A DNA stretch of 64,000 bases from Onthophagus taurus (taxonomy: Eukaryota > Arthropoda > Insecta > Coleoptera > Scarabaeidae): the NCBI RefSeq assembly GCF_036711975.1, contig NC_091967.1, forward strand, positions 25,854,001 through 25,918,000. Reading direction: 5' to 3'. The notes under the pieces are model-generated. The model saw only the letters and a list, made by a program, of their open reading frames with translations, did no database searches and was not told the origin of the DNA. A program made the position numbers and the translations under genes. Every line of letters begins with the position of its first letter. Position 1 is the stretch's first letter. Of this stretch, positions 1-11,000 are shown one piece after another.

Positions 1-545
1 TGGTTTTGTCAAACGCTCCCTCTATGTCAAGGAAAGTTCCCAGAATGGACTCTTTTGAATCAAGTGCTTGTTCGATGCGCCCCACTACCATTGTGTAGGG
101 TACTATCCACAGATTTACCTTTGATATAAGCATGTTGGTGCAAGTGCAAAGAAAACGCTTTAAGTACATTCTCTCTAATGTAATGTTCACATAGTCTTTC
201 AAGCGTCTTTAAAAGAAATGATGCGAGACTAATTGGTCGAAAGGCTTTAGGATCCGCTGGGTCCTTTTTTCCATTCTTTGGTATAAAGGTTACTGTAACC
301 TTCCTCCAGCTGATGGAAACGTAATTAAAGGCTAAGCAGGCTTTAAAAACTTTCATCAAGTGTATTTTCATATCCTCTAGCCTTCATTGAAGAAGAGCAG
401 GAAATATACCGTCGGGTCCTAGTGTTTTGAAAGGCTCAAAACTGCCGACGGCCCATTCTACCAACTCATTCCGTACAACCTGGTCAGCTATCTGCCTGTC
501 CTGGCTGCTAGGAAAGTTGTTAAATTCCACTTGGTGTAGAAGCAT
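1..545 (-). pseudogene. Non-LTR retrotransposon RT fragment (R1/LOA/I-like)
   Basis: Read on the minus strand, the segment near 560-384 gives a stretch ending in a GPDGIFPALLQ-type motif. After a frame break, 371-60 gives FIPKNGKKDPADPKAFRPISL, SFLLKTLERL and LHLHQHAYIKGKS. These are the fingers and early palm of a LINE reverse transcriptase. The FRPISL...SFLLKTLERL...HQHAY pattern is usual in elements that also carry an RNase H domain, so this could be an upstream piece of the RNase-H LINE family found at 15593 and 44460. It is broken by at least one frameshift or stop and runs off the left edge. No intact protein is expected. Clade assignment is from memory of family motifs. Confidence 0.7.
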
Positions 546-860
546 TGAAAAATCTTGCAAAGAACCTGGAAAATGACTGGATATCAACAAAATGCGCCGC
601 TCATATTTACAAAACCATCTGCGGACCGATAGTGGAATATACACCGCTGATCTTCGCTGACCCATCTAGAGGAGCCCTATACCATCTAGAAGTAGCCGAA
701 AGATCTGCCCTTAGATGCATTACACGAATCCGACATCCCCAAAACCCACTCTTCAATCCCAGCAACGAACTCCTATACAATCTTACCGAGATCCCTCCAA
801 TCCATTTCCGTCTAAAATCGCTATCCCACAATGCTGCCATCAACTTCCCTATTGATTCTT
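546..860 (+). pseudogene. Jockey-like LINE RT C-terminal fragment
   Basis: The plus-strand frame reads IYKTICGPIVEYTPLIF, LEVAERSALRCITRIRHPQNPLFNPSNELLY. This is the signature C-terminal region of Jockey-type ORF2 proteins, where a nearly invariant ITRIRHPxNPLxNPxNxLLY block follows the thumb. The fragment begins directly where the antisense RT fragment at 1-545 ends, so two different LINE remnants abut head to head here. No RT active site is included. It is a dead fragment. Confidence 0.65.
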
Positions 861-1714
861 TAAAAAACTTACTCATCCTCGTTTTCTTTCTCTCAGTTCG
901 GTGTGGACTAGAAAGCATTTTTTTCAACTATTTTTGTATATAATTTTCTTATATATAATAATCTTATGCAGTGTTTCCACATTTGCACGACAATCATTAG
1001 ATTCTTGGTCCCATTCACGGAGGAAGTTTGTCCTTTGCTTTCGGGAATGCGTTTCGCAACTTCTTGACTCTCCCATGTCTCACTACAGTGTAGTCAATTT
1101 TTAGTCGCGTGGCTATCAGTTCCTTTAAATCTGAAACAATGCGAAGAAACCCACAGATTGTCTACTTACCATATCTATTGTCTGTAGCTGCATCTCCTTG
1201 TTCGCCCGTCGGATGTCCTTCGACGTAGTATCATTCTTTTGGAGTACCTCTTTTAGGATGTTCATGGTTGAGTTATCCATTGTTGGTCTTAGTTTGTGAA
1301 TATTTTCAGAACCAACAGTACTAGCGAAGGGATTAAATTTCGTAGTCGTTCCAAAACGAGTGCCAAAGGTAAAAATTACGTATGAACTAGAGCACTTTCT
1401 TTTCACCTCTCACTACTCGACTGAAAATACTCGAGGAGGTACAACCGTAATCATAAAATATAATATGTAATACTTCCAAAGGAGTATTACATATATATAG
1501 GACAAAAGAAAGTATGAAATGCTAGCCACCATGAGCAATAGCGCCGAAAAAAATTGACTTGACGAAATAACAATGCAAAGAATTGTTTGCAAAATTAGGT
1601 TCAAGGTCCATAATTGAAGAAAACTTCAATGTTAAACTCACCGTATTGGGTTGATAACGCCTGGTATTCACTGCCTTAAATTGCTGAATGATATTAATAC
1701 CGTAACTGCTCACT
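861..1714. other. No gene recognised
   Basis: AT-rich sequence between two LINE relics. An open frame on the minus strand (1406-1125, 93 aa) has no motif I recognise. Nothing else is supportable. Confidence 0.4.
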
Positions 1715-2070
1715 TATCATTCAGGTGGTGAGTCCACTTATTGGCCCACCGACAACAATAAAGTGCCAGACCTGCTGGACTTCTTCATCTCTAAGAGCAT
1801 CTCAACAAGTCAAAGCAATACTCAAAATGTGAATTGGCATCTTTACACGTCCCAATTTTATTAACCATTAGTGCGACAGTCATCAAAAAAGCAATAAAAG
1901 AAAATCTTACTAACAAATATAGTGATTCGGACAAGTTCAGAGTAAGGCTAAAAAACGTAATTGGTTTAAACGCAAGATTATAAATGAAGATGATCTTGAA
2001 GCGCAGGCGCAAAATCTGATACAATAAATTCGAGTAGTATAAAGGAGGCTACTCCCTGTAGCAAAAGAAA
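1715..2070 (+). pseudogene. Jockey endonuclease fragment
   Basis: From 1715 the frame reads YHSGGESTYWPTDNNKVPDL followed by LDFFISKSIS. This is the hallmark of the Jockey ORF2 endonuclease near its catalytic Asp (STGxPTYWPTDxNKIPDLLDFFI). It continues as a degraded EN-RT linker around 1850-2065 (ISATVIKK, LTNKYSDSDKFR, then IKEATPCSK in another frame). The same block is better preserved in the Jockey copy at 45560-45660 and again at 42721-42830. Several frameshifts and stops make it non-functional. Confidence 0.65.
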
Positions 2071-2835
2071 ACAGAATATGAAGTTAATTACGTTAAGTTA
2101 TAAAAAAGCAAGAAGCAAGAAGAATACGACATAACTCCAGAAATTTTGCAGATAAAAGAAAATTTAACCGAGTAAGCAATCTAACGAAACAAAAAATTAA
2201 ATAATTTAATCAGGAAACAGATAGAGAAAAAAAACAACTCGTGAATTCAAATGAGCAACTCTTCATGTTAAGCCGATTAAAAATGCACACAATCTATGAG
2301 TACATACATCTAGTGTATTTCAACCGTGTAATATTCAGTGGATATATAACAGTTGCCCTAGAAATTTTGTTTGAAATCCATAACAACATTAATCCTAAAA
2401 AAGCTAAAATAGCTTAATAGTTCCTGAGATATTCAATTATTTTTCCAAAATATAATTTGAAAACTATATAAAAATAACATTTTTGCCGATTTTTGCTTCA
2501 AACTATGTCGGATAATAGTAAAAGCCAGTGGGTAGATGACAGTATCCAAAGATATTAGATATACCTTACTATACAGCATGTTCATCATCGTCTCTACCTT
2601 GATAGCAGACTAAGATAAAGATGAACTGGAAGCATAAAATTAAATAGTCAACTGAGTAGATCAGACTCAAAACTATACAAATATACTAATTAATTGGTAG
2701 ATTCTCTCAACATCTGCGATCAATAAGACTAGTTTAACAGTTCATAATTTAACCTATCTGGACTCGCTGTGGGCTGTACTAAGACATCTAATCAATTGAT
2801 CATTCAACGTAGTCAAAACAAATTAGACTGATTAC
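2071..2835. other. No gene recognised
   Basis: Lys/Asn-rich, frequently stopped sequence that may be the tail of the preceding Jockey relic, then AT-rich DNA without recognisable coding or repeats. Confidence 0.4.
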
Positions 2836-2986
2836 TAGGGCACAGAACTTTTGTAACAAAACGATACGATTTCCCACCACCACTTGTTCTCATTGGCTAG
2901 TTTTCTGGGTTTGTTTTCTAGGAAGCCACTGAGAACAAGTCAAGGGGGGAAATCGTATCCTTCTGTTACAAAAGTTCCGTGCCTTA
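2836..2986. mobile_element. hAT-type palindromic MITE with 8-bp target duplication
   Basis: The two halves form an inverted repeat of about 68 bp with a short spacer. The left end starts TAGGGCACAGAACTTTTGT and the reverse complement of the right end starts TAAGGCACGGAACTTTTGT. The element is flanked by the identical 8-mer CTGATTAC at 2828-2835 and 2987-2994. An 8-bp target duplication and TARNG-type termini are the known signature of hAT transposons. It is 151 bp and has no coding capacity, so it is a non-autonomous foldback MITE. Confidence 0.85.
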
Positions 2987-2994
2987 CTGATTAC

Positions 2995-3931
2995 CAATGC
3001 TTATCGTCGAGTGATTACGAAAATCGACCTATAGTAAAAAAAATTAAATATGACCAAAAATACAAATAGGAATGTGAAAGAATACTGCCATTTAAAGGTT
3101 GGTTGGAAAAAAGTTAAAAAGACCAGTCCTTTTGTCTGGTTTGGGCTGCTTTGTGCAAATCGTGCGATAAACAAATTAACATAAAAAGTGTATTAGGACT
3201 TTTAACACGACTTGTTAAACAAAAAAGTATTTTATCATTTGTAAAATCGGGTACACCAGCCATTACGCAAAAAGAAGAATTTAAAGAGGGTAACCATAGA
3301 GTATGAAGTACAATATTTGTCAACATGATAGTTTTTTGTTAATACATGAAAACATTTATTTTAGTGAAAATATGTTTACCTGCCATACTGACAGAGAATA
3401 ATCTACCATTCATCATAGAATGGCTTCCGAAATTAATTTGAATGAATTGAAATTATATACAGTTTGTTATGATTCAAAAATTGCTAAAGGGCTAAAATGC
3501 AATATCATAAAAACTTCTGCTATTGTAAAAAATATTCTGGAACATTTACGTTTGGTGGTGCGGTAATTGAATATTTTGATAATATTCAAGACATCTTCAA
3601 GGCACTTTCTGGGAGACAGGAAGAGATACATACTTTCTTTTTCAAGAATTTTGTGTTATCAAGACCACAACTGGCTCATACTCGATGGTTGATAACCATC
3701 GTACACAATGTTGTCACTCGAATTTTACAACAATATCGTACCTTACGATATAAGTAACAGTTATTATACAGTAATAACAAGTGGCATATTAGCCACAGAA
3801 AACAGTTTTCAGAGTACCACTCATTAAAAAAATGTTTCTCTTCTTTTGTATAGTACACAGCTGAAGAAGCAAAAGCCTCATCAAGTACATATATATAAGG
3901 GGTCGTTGATAGTGACTTCAGGGTCCTACAA
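2995..3931. other. No gene recognised
   Basis: Contains an 86-aa open frame on the plus strand (3497-3757) with the string CNIIKTSAIVKN just upstream and YFDNIQDIFKALSGRQEEI inside. I cannot link it to a family. No splice or promoter evidence was found. Confidence 0.35.
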
Positions 3932-4110
3932 TCCGTGCGAAAAGTCAAGGCCCTCATTTTAGAGATCGATATTGTGGCAAAGTTTGTTATAATTACTGAA
4001 CATTTCTACGTAACATATATTAATTTGATAACTTTCAGATTCGCGATTTTCTTTTTATCAAAACAGTACCCGATGTTTTACGGTGCCAGCAATTTTGTCC
4101 ACTTTGCGAA
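3925..4110 (+). repeat. Dispersed repeat copy A (pair with 5312-5520)
   Basis: Shares the order AATCCGTGCGAAAAGTCAAG, a GAGATCGATAT block, GTTATAATTACTGAACATTTC and a final GGTGCCAGCAA with the segment at 5312-5520, with point changes and small indels. It is non-coding as far as I can see. Two diverged direct copies about 1.4 kb apart suggest a mobile or duplicated unit that includes what lies between. Confidence 0.6.
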
Positions 4111-4298
4111 AGATGGTCCTGGTGCGTGTTCCAAAAACAGGACGCACACTTAAGAAAAAAATTGTCAGTCAAAGATTACTTAACACATAATTGTGGATCC
4201 TATTTATAGTTGTGATGATTTTCGTTATTTTGTTGCTATCTTTTGGCTTTAATGTTTGTATTTTCTAAACATACGACATTTGAAATGTACTATGCATT

Positions 4299-4452
4299 AT
4301 TTTCGTGTAAAGTGATCAATTATCTATAATAATTGGTCTCTTACAAAACTTTCATCAAAGCAATAGCTTTTAAGAAAAACACTTTTGTAGAAAATTTGTT
4401 AATCAAATCAAAAGCTGTTGCTTCTATCAAAGTTTTCATTTTACACGAAAAT
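4299..4452. repeat. Imperfect inverted repeat / foldback
   Basis: The left arm (4299-4372) begins ATTTTCGTGTAAA and contains CATCAAAGCAATAGCTTTT. The right arm (4409-4452) is its inverted counterpart, ending TTTACACGAAAAT. The left arm carries about 28 extra bases. It is probably a small decayed MITE. No clear target duplication. Confidence 0.6.
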
Positions 4453-4699
4453 ACTGCCCGTTTGACAAAATTAGTAGTGGCGTTGAAAATATTTAAAAAA
4501 AGGGTTTTTTATTGTAGATAATGTTTAATTTTAAAGAAACTTTGACACCCCTATATCTCGTTAAGGTTGCATTTGCAAGACCCACTTTTCGTCTTAATTT
4601 TTGATGTATTACCTGTCCTAGAAGTCTGTCAGCGGTTTTTTGAATCATCCTGTATATGACCTAAAACAAAATGAGTTTAAAGCATACTGCTTTAATATT

Positions 4700-5136
4700 G
4701 CAGAGAAGTTGTTAACCTTTATGGCTGGTACTATATGCCTACTAGCGTTTTAACCAACAAAATTTTAATTCATGGAGCTGTAGTGATTAAAGAGTCGCTA
4801 TTATCCATGGAGAGCTATCCGAAGAGATTTAGAGAGTGTCACACAAGAAAATGTGGTAGACTTCAAACAAATGAAGACTTATTTAAAAGATTATTACTCA
4901 GCTCCGATCCATTTATTAGTAATTTCCAAAAAGAAAGTTCAGAAAAGTATAAAAATATGAATGAAAACGTGAAAAATTTTGTTATATTGGACGAATCTTC
5001 AGAAGAAAACGAAGGTAAAGAAGAAGATGATGAAAAAAGTGAAGAAGATAATACGATGAAGAAGAAAATGAATAAATTTTGTTATATTCGTGAACATAAC
5101 AAAATATTTTATATTACACCATATGAGATATTATAA
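4700..5136 (+). pseudogene. Fragment of an insect uncharacterised, probably transposon-borne protein
   Basis: The frame upstream of and through 4735 reads LYGWYYMPTSVLTNKILIHG, then FRECHTRKCGRLQTNEDLFK and RLLLSSDPFISNF, followed by an acidic Glu/Asp/Lys tail and a stop at 5136. The MPxSVHKILIHGA...R+REx+TRKxSRxxTNxDLxxRLLxSSDP layout is one I associate with the C-terminus of a widespread, unnamed insect protein that occurs in many copies. I do not know its function. A stop and frame change lie immediately upstream (FKAYCFNIAEKLL is in another frame), so only the last part survives. Confidence 0.4.
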
Positions 5137-5311
5137 CAATGAATTATTTTCCAATAATTTGAAATGTTTGTGGACTATGTCAGTGTCAAGGGAAAATTCT
5201 TCTATGAGTAGGCTTCAAACCTACAAATTATGGTTTCCAACATCACTTCAAATTAAGAGCGATGATGATGTATGAACATTTTTAGTAAAAGCTAGGTAAA
5301 ATTAAGTTATC

Positions 5312-5520
5312 TATTATCCGTGCAAAAAGTCAAGACCACTCACTTTCGAGATCCATATCTGCGTAACCGCTCGATGAAAAAAATTACGGTAAGTTTATTA
5401 TAATCAGTGAACATTTCTGCGTATCACATGTTAATTTGGAAATTTTTCGGTTTGCGGTTTTTCTTTTATCGCCCGTTAAGTGTTAAAAGTATCCAATTTT
5501 TGAGAGTGCCAGCAACTTTT
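5312..5520 (+). repeat. Dispersed repeat copy B (pair with 3925-4110)
   Basis: Second copy of the repeat described at 3925. It starts ATCCGTGCAAAAAGTCAAG and ends with GAGAGTGCCAGCAAC. It has an insertion of about 25 bp relative to copy A (CGTAACCGCTCGATG region). Confidence 0.6.
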
Positions 5521-5639
5521 TTTTTAATTTAAAACTATTTGACGAAAAAATTTCAAATTTGAACTGGTGGTAAACTGATGTGTTCTTAATGTGGGGCATA
5601 TTTTCTTTTTTCGATATTCCATATAGTTTCGTGGAAAAT

Positions 5640-5910
5640 CGCGGTTTAGTAGGATGTGGTTATTTCGAAAACGACCTGGCGGATTTCAACGCGGTTTTTA
5701 CTAAAATATATATACTAAAATAATGTCGGTTGTCGGATTCCGTTATGAGTTTTTCAAAATTAGGGCTCCCTAATTTTTTAAGAGCGATTTAATGGAATTA
5801 CAAATTAAAGAGAAACAGAAATATTCCGTCCAATCGGAACAGATGGTGTGTCTCAGACAGTACATAAAGGCGCGACCTTTATCTTACCTACATAAAGAAA
5901 TAAATGTAAA
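5640..5910. repeat. Diverged third copy of the 7754-type MITE
   Basis: Contains GAAAACGACCTGGCGGATTT, CGGATTCCGTTATGAGTTTTT and a terminal TTATCTTACCTACATAAAGAAATAAA. These match in order the internal and right-end blocks of the element at 7754-7957. It is degraded and no coding is seen. Bases 5911-6311 hold nothing recognisable. Confidence 0.5.
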
Positions 5911-6311
5911 CGATGAAAATTATAATTAATTTATTTTTGTACTTTTTTTCTGGTTTATTATTCTTAAATTCAGCTTAACATGTTTCGACAAACGTCATCT
6001 CCAAAAGCGCTACGATACGATATTGACAATATTTAATTGAATTTATAAAATTAAAAAGAAAGACTTACTCGTTAAATTTAAAAAATTGAGTTCAAAAAAC
6101 CCACGTGCACTTTCAACATTTTAAAGGTATTACTATTACTTTTCTTTGTCACAATATTAAAGATGATTGCAAATTAAATTTATAAAATCAAAATTTCGTA
6201 GAAAATATTTAAAATATAACACATTAACGCGTAGAAAGGTTAAAAAGTAAAGTTACATCGGACGGACATTACAAGTAAATGAAGTAAAATGGATGGACTT
6301 GCAAGAATAAT

Positions 6312-7320
6312 TCAAGTTTTTGTTTCTGTTTGCACTGTATACTGCGGACATGGGGGATAGATTGAGGAAGGGGCAAGTGGGAGGGTTGGTGGTGGGAGGT
6401 AGAAAGGTGCATATGTTAGCATACGCGGATGACATCGTGATCATGGCGAGAGAAGCGGCGGAGATGAAGGATATGATAAAGACATTGGAAAGATATTTTA
6501 GGGGGAAGACAAGGATGATGAAGTTTTATAAAGGTGGGAGAAAAAGAACAGAAAACTGGAAATGGGAGGGAAAAGAGATCGAGGAAGTTAGGGAGTATAC
6601 TTACTTGGGGTATGTGTTTAGGGAGGACAACAGGGAGGGGTCGCATGTGATAGCTATGGCAAAAAAGGCGAATAAGGTGATGGGACAAGTATGGGGTTGG
6701 GGGAAGAGAGTCTTTGGAAGGAATGTGGCAGCGAGGAAGATTATGTTTGAAGGTCTGGTTAGCAGTGTGATGATGAATGGGGCAGAGGTATGGGGATGGA
6801 GAGAGCAGGCAAGGCTGGAGGACGTGCAAGGTAGATATTGGAGATGGGTGCTTGGGGTGGCGAGAGAAACACCGGGGTATATAGTGAGGGAAGAGGTAAA
6901 GGTGGATAAAGTCAGAGTGGAGGCGGGCAGGAGGGCAGTAAAATATGAAGAAAGAATAGAATGGAGTCCAAACTGCGGGATCTTGGGGGAGTGTTGGAGG
7001 GAAAGATCAGATATGGAAAAGGAGACAGAGACAACTATTATAGACGAGCGGGCTAGTCGGTAACTGAGATAAATAGTAGACGAAGGGTGGGTAGGGAGAT
7101 GTGGAGGGATTTGAGAGATAGGGACCGAGATGTGCAGAGACAGGAAAGAAGGACACAAATAAAAGAGGGGAATTACGAAGGGGCTGCCTAGATACTTGTT
7201 ATTGGAAGGAGAAGAGGAAGGGAAGAAGTTGGTGGTTAGGTTCCGTTGTGGAAACGAGGAGAGAGCTAACAGATACTGGATGGCCGATGAGGAGAGGTGG
7301 TGTAGGCTATGCAGTTTTTT
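6312..7320 (+). pseudogene. LINE reverse transcriptase C-terminal half
   Basis: An open frame of 247 codons starts with LFALYTADMGDRLRKGQVGG and contains the catalytic MLAYADDIVIMA block at about residue 30. It then has EVREYTYLGYVFRED (primer grip region) and MGQVWGWGKRVFGRN, NGAEVWGWREQ and WRWVLGVARETPGYIVREE. After a stop, the reading continues in other frames with RFRCGNEERANRYWMADEER and CRLC (about 7240-7310), the start of the C-terminal Cys motif. This is a 5'-truncated non-LTR retrotransposon of a type common in ants and beetles; I cannot fix the clade. The unusually GC- and GA-rich composition against the AT-rich surroundings suggests a comparatively young insertion. Confidence 0.7.
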
Positions 7321-7748
7321 CAATGTTATTTCCATTCTATAATTGCATTGAATTTACTATTAATATTAATTATATTTGAGGCGATAATGATACAGCATAT
7401 CAAACAGAAGTAGATTCGATATTTTATTTTTTCGCGTAAAACTTCCTTAGAATTAATGTATGTATGTAGAAGTGTTATAATGCCACAATTCTCAAAAAAT
7501 AGGCCCCTTTGTCTTATATAGATTTGCCAAATACCAAATTTTTCGCTACTATAGTATAGTTCCTCTATAAAACAATTTAGCATGAATTTAAGTAAAGTAC
7601 TACTTCCGTACTATTTCCGGTTGACGAATTTAATTCAAATTTTGACACAACATTTCCCTTTTGGTCTTTTAGTCATATGCCAAGTTTCATAAAGCTAGCT
7701 ATGAAGCAAAATAATATTTTCGATCGGGTTTTCTTGCAGCTCGAATAC

Positions 7749-8061
7749 CACGTGGCTCCTTTATTTGTTTATCTACGTAAGATAAGATAACTTTGCAAAA
7801 CTAATAACAGTTTACTAAGACGCCTTTATGTCGAAAACGACTAGGTGGAGTGCATCGCGGATTTGACCAAAACACGTCAAATAATTTCGTTTATCGGATA
7901 CCGTTATTAGTTTTTCAAAGTTATCTTACCTTACCTACATAAACAAATAAAGGCTCCAACAATGTATGGCAATAATACATTTACAGATAAATGCAAACAT
8001 AAGCTTTATCCATTTAAATCTTTCGTCATTGATGAATGATCTTATGCTTTTCAAAGTCAGA
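7749..8061. repeat. Repeat segment copy 1 with embedded MITE
   Basis: The core at 7754-7957 has imperfect terminal inverted repeats. The left begins GGCTCCTTTATTTGTTTATC and the right ends TAAACAAATAAAGGCTCC, with matching inner blocks GATAAGATAACTTT and AAGTTATCTTACC and CTAATAAC / GTTATTAG. Homology with copy 2 (8374-8562 plus 9780-9920) continues about 100 bp past the right terminus. So either the mobile unit is larger than its TIRs or the segment was duplicated. No coding. Confidence 0.7.
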
Positions 8062-8373
8062 ATCTCATTTCGCAGTTTTCGCAAAAACTAGGGAATTACT
8101 TAGGATTTTAAAAATATATTAATTTTTGATTAAACGGTGCTGATTTTACAAGAAATGTTGTAATTCAAATTGTTTATTGGTGATCATATCATTACAATGA
8201 TTTTCACAAGTCACAAGAAAAGTACAAAATACGAATTAAAAAAAAAGTACATATAAAATACAAAGTGTAAGGGACATCAGAAGGGCGCGACAGGTCAAAA
8301 CCGATTCAGAGTTTCAAGTTGAGAAATTTCATATTGGGAAATTTATCAAAGCAAAATAAAAGCAAATAAAGTG

Positions 8374-9920
8374 GACGTGGCCCCTTTATTTGTTTATCTA
8401 TGTAAGATAAGATAACTTTGGAAAACTAATAACACTTTACTAAGACGCCTTTATATCGAAAACGACTAGGTGGAGTGCATCGCGGATTTGACCAAAACAT
8501 GTCAAATAATTGCGTTTATCGGATACCGTTATTAGTTTTTCAACGTTATCTTACCTTACCTACACTCGTGATCTTTTTAAATGAAAATTAAAGAAGGATG
8601 GCTAGCTCGAAGTCGGGGAAGGTCGGGTTGGTTTACTTTGAAACCCTGCGCGAGGCTAAGGGGCCGGAGTAATCACGACGGACAAAGCAGGTAGAGAAGG
8701 AGTAATTTAGAATTTGTCACTACGGGATTTTTAAATAGGTTTATTGTAATAGAAACCAGCTAAATATTCGATTAAATTATCGAAAATAGCATAATAAATT
8801 ATTTAATGTATTATGTTTTATTAAAAAATGATTTTTGGAAAACAAATAAAAATTGTTCCTAATTTAAATCAATTTTATGATGATAACTATTAAAATATAA
8901 ATACAGAAAAAATATTAAATGATAATATTATTACAGTAAAACTTAATTTAGATGATTTTCGAACAATTGATTCGATTGTATTGATTGTGCAGTTTCAATT
9001 ATTTAATGTGTTTCAATTATTGTTTCTAATTTAAATCAATTTCATGATGATAATATATTAAGATATTAATACTGATTAATTATTAATATTATTACAGTGT
9101 GATTCAAAACTTCTTTTATCAAAAGTTAAAAAACGTAGAACGTTTTGTCACTTAAAGTTTTTTGTTTTCTTGCTCCGTTTTAATTTTTTCTATATTTCAA
9201 CCAATTAAATTATCGTATCTCTACCAAATCTGAATGAAAACATACGGCTTCAAAACACACCACCTGAACATTATAAAGTATTAAGATTTGTTTAATAATA
9301 AATGTCAATATTTATACAAACCAGTTAACTATTTTTTTATTTTATTTTATTTATATTTTGTCTTGCGCTCGTTCCCGGAAATAAGTAAAAATGCCGCCGT
9401 TGTGTGATTTTACAACCCTCGAAATAAAGAGACTATTTTTAAATTAATAATAATAAAGAGACCTTTTAATTGATTTAAATTAGGAACAATTTTTATTTGT
9501 TTTCCAAAAATCATTTTTTAATAAGACATAATACATTAAATAATTTATTATGCTATTTTCGATAATTTAATCGAATATTAAGCTGGTTTCTATTACAATA
9601 AACCTATTTAAAAATCCCGTAGTGACAAATTCTAAATTACTCCTTCTCTACCTGCTTTGGCCATCGTGATTACTCCGGCCCCGTAGCCTTGCGCAGGGTT
9701 TCAAAGTAAACCAACCCGACCTTCCCCGACTTCGAGCTAGCCATCATTCTTTAATTTTCATTTAAAAAGATCACGAGTGTACATAAACAAATAAAGGCTC
9801 CAACAATGTATGGCAATAATACATTTACAGATAAATGCAAACATAAGCTTTATCCATTTGAATCTTTCGTCATTGATGAATGATCTTATGCTTTTCAAAG
9901 TCAGAATCTCATTTCGCAGT
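8374..9920. repeat. Repeat segment copy 2, interrupted
   Basis: The same sequence as copy 1 at 7749-8061, in two pieces: 8374-8562 and 9780-9920. Between them sits the long-TIR element at 8563-9779. Copy 1 shows the uninterrupted target CTTACCTACATAAACAAAT, which dates the long-TIR insertion after the duplication. Confidence 0.75.
8563..9779. mobile_element. 1.2-kb long-TIR element with TA duplication (Tc1/mariner-like MITE)
   Basis: The arms at 8563-8875 and 9471-9779 are inverted copies of about 310 bp. The terminal sequence is CACTCGTGATCTTTTTAAAT, and a GC-richer inner part includes GGAAGGTCGGGTTGGTTTAC and its complement. The insertion point, read against the intact repeat copy 1, gives a TA duplication (8561-8562 and 9780-9781). 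The ~595-bp centre is AT-rich and shows no transposase. TA duplication fits the IS630-Tc1-mariner superfamily but is not proof. Confidence 0.75.
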
Positions 9921-10507
9921 ACATAACGTCAACACGCCGCTTTGGTATAATTTTTTTTGTAACTATTGATTACCAAACCTACTACAGTTTAAACTTCATA
10001 ATTTATACCGAAGTATTAACAGAAATATAAGTGCGTGGAATTCTATTTGTGCTTCATATATGATCATTGATGACATAAAATATAAATGCGAGAAGATAAT
10101 TGATGCTATTGAATTATGTTTCAAGTCCTTCCATGTGACAGGACTACAGTATCCAACTCACAGCGGCTACTTGTGGACTCTTATTCAGCAAGATATTTTA
10201 TACATATAGCAGAAGATAAAATATATCCTTATATTTGCGACGGTTTATATAAAATAAAAATTCTTTCATAATGTTCATTTGCAACATTTGTAGCAAGAAA
10301 CTTAATACTGATAGGTGATTGATTTTACCTTTTTGAGGTGAAAATTCGTTATTGTTTAATTTATAATATTATAATTTACAGTTTAAATATATGTATAATA
10401 AGGTTAAATGATATAAATAAACTTTGTTACAATATTAAACTTTTTTTTATAGACTTGTACCTAATCTCAACACTATTATACGTGAGATAAAAATATAGCG
10501 GTTTATA
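9921..10507. other. No gene recognised
   Basis: AT-rich DNA without motif, repeat or usable frame that I can support. Confidence 0.4.
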
Positions 10508-10763
10508 GGGAATCTATAGATGCAATGGATCGATATTTCGCACATCGATATAGAGCAAAGAAGTCGATATTTTGAGGGTAATGTTGTGTTTCTAAGTTGC
10601 TACTAACTTTATAATTTTTAAGAAAATTTTAATAATATTGAAGTTAGTAGCCATTTCCGATACAACCGAAAGTGATTGAGACGTGACACTACCCTTACAA
10701 GATTGATATCTTTGGCTTATATCGACGTGCCAAATATAAAATCCATTGCAGCTGTAGTTTTCC
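10508..10763. mobile_element. Palindromic TA-flanked MITE
   Basis: About 110-bp imperfect inverted arms. The left contains TGCAATGGATCGATATTT, GAAGTCGATATTTTGAGGGT and GTTGCTACTAACTT; the right contains AAGTTAGTAGCC, ACCCTTACAAGATTGATATC and AAAATCCATTGCAGCTG. Both outer ends read TATAGG inward, leaving TA on each side (10506-10507 and 10764-10765). Non-coding. Confidence 0.6.
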
Positions 10764-10794
10764 TATAAAATCCTATATCCCAATTCCGTGGGAA

Positions 10795-11000
10795 GCCTGT
10801 ATTCTTGTTTCAAGATTATTAATATTCTTATTGCAAGAAAATGGAATTGTTGATGTAACATTAACATATTCTTGTTTCAAGTTTATTAATACACTTACTG
10901 CAAGAAAAAGGGATTGTTGACACAACACTAAGATATTCTTGTTTCAAGATAATTGATATACTTCGTTTTCTTGAGAATCAAGAATATTTGTATACTTGCT
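10795..11000 (+). repeat. Three-copy 67-bp minisatellite
   Basis: ATTCTTGTTTCAAG starts at 10801, 10868 and 10935. Each is followed by a variant of TTATTAATA, TTGCAAGAAAA and ATTGTTGA...AACA. The third copy degenerates into further TTCTTG/CAAGAA words up to about 11090. Bases 11001-11484 hold nothing else that I recognise. Confidence 0.65.

Noticed and set aside
1..860. Head-to-head LINE pieces as a twin-priming 5' inversion
   Set aside because: The antisense half has R1/LOA-like RT motifs while the sense half has the Jockey ITRIRHPxNPL block. They come from different families, so one event is unlikely.
6416..7335. Long minus-strand open frames of 137 and 244 codons
   Set aside because: They are shadows of the GA-rich LINE RT on the plus strand; composition gives Pro/Leu/Ser-rich nonsense.
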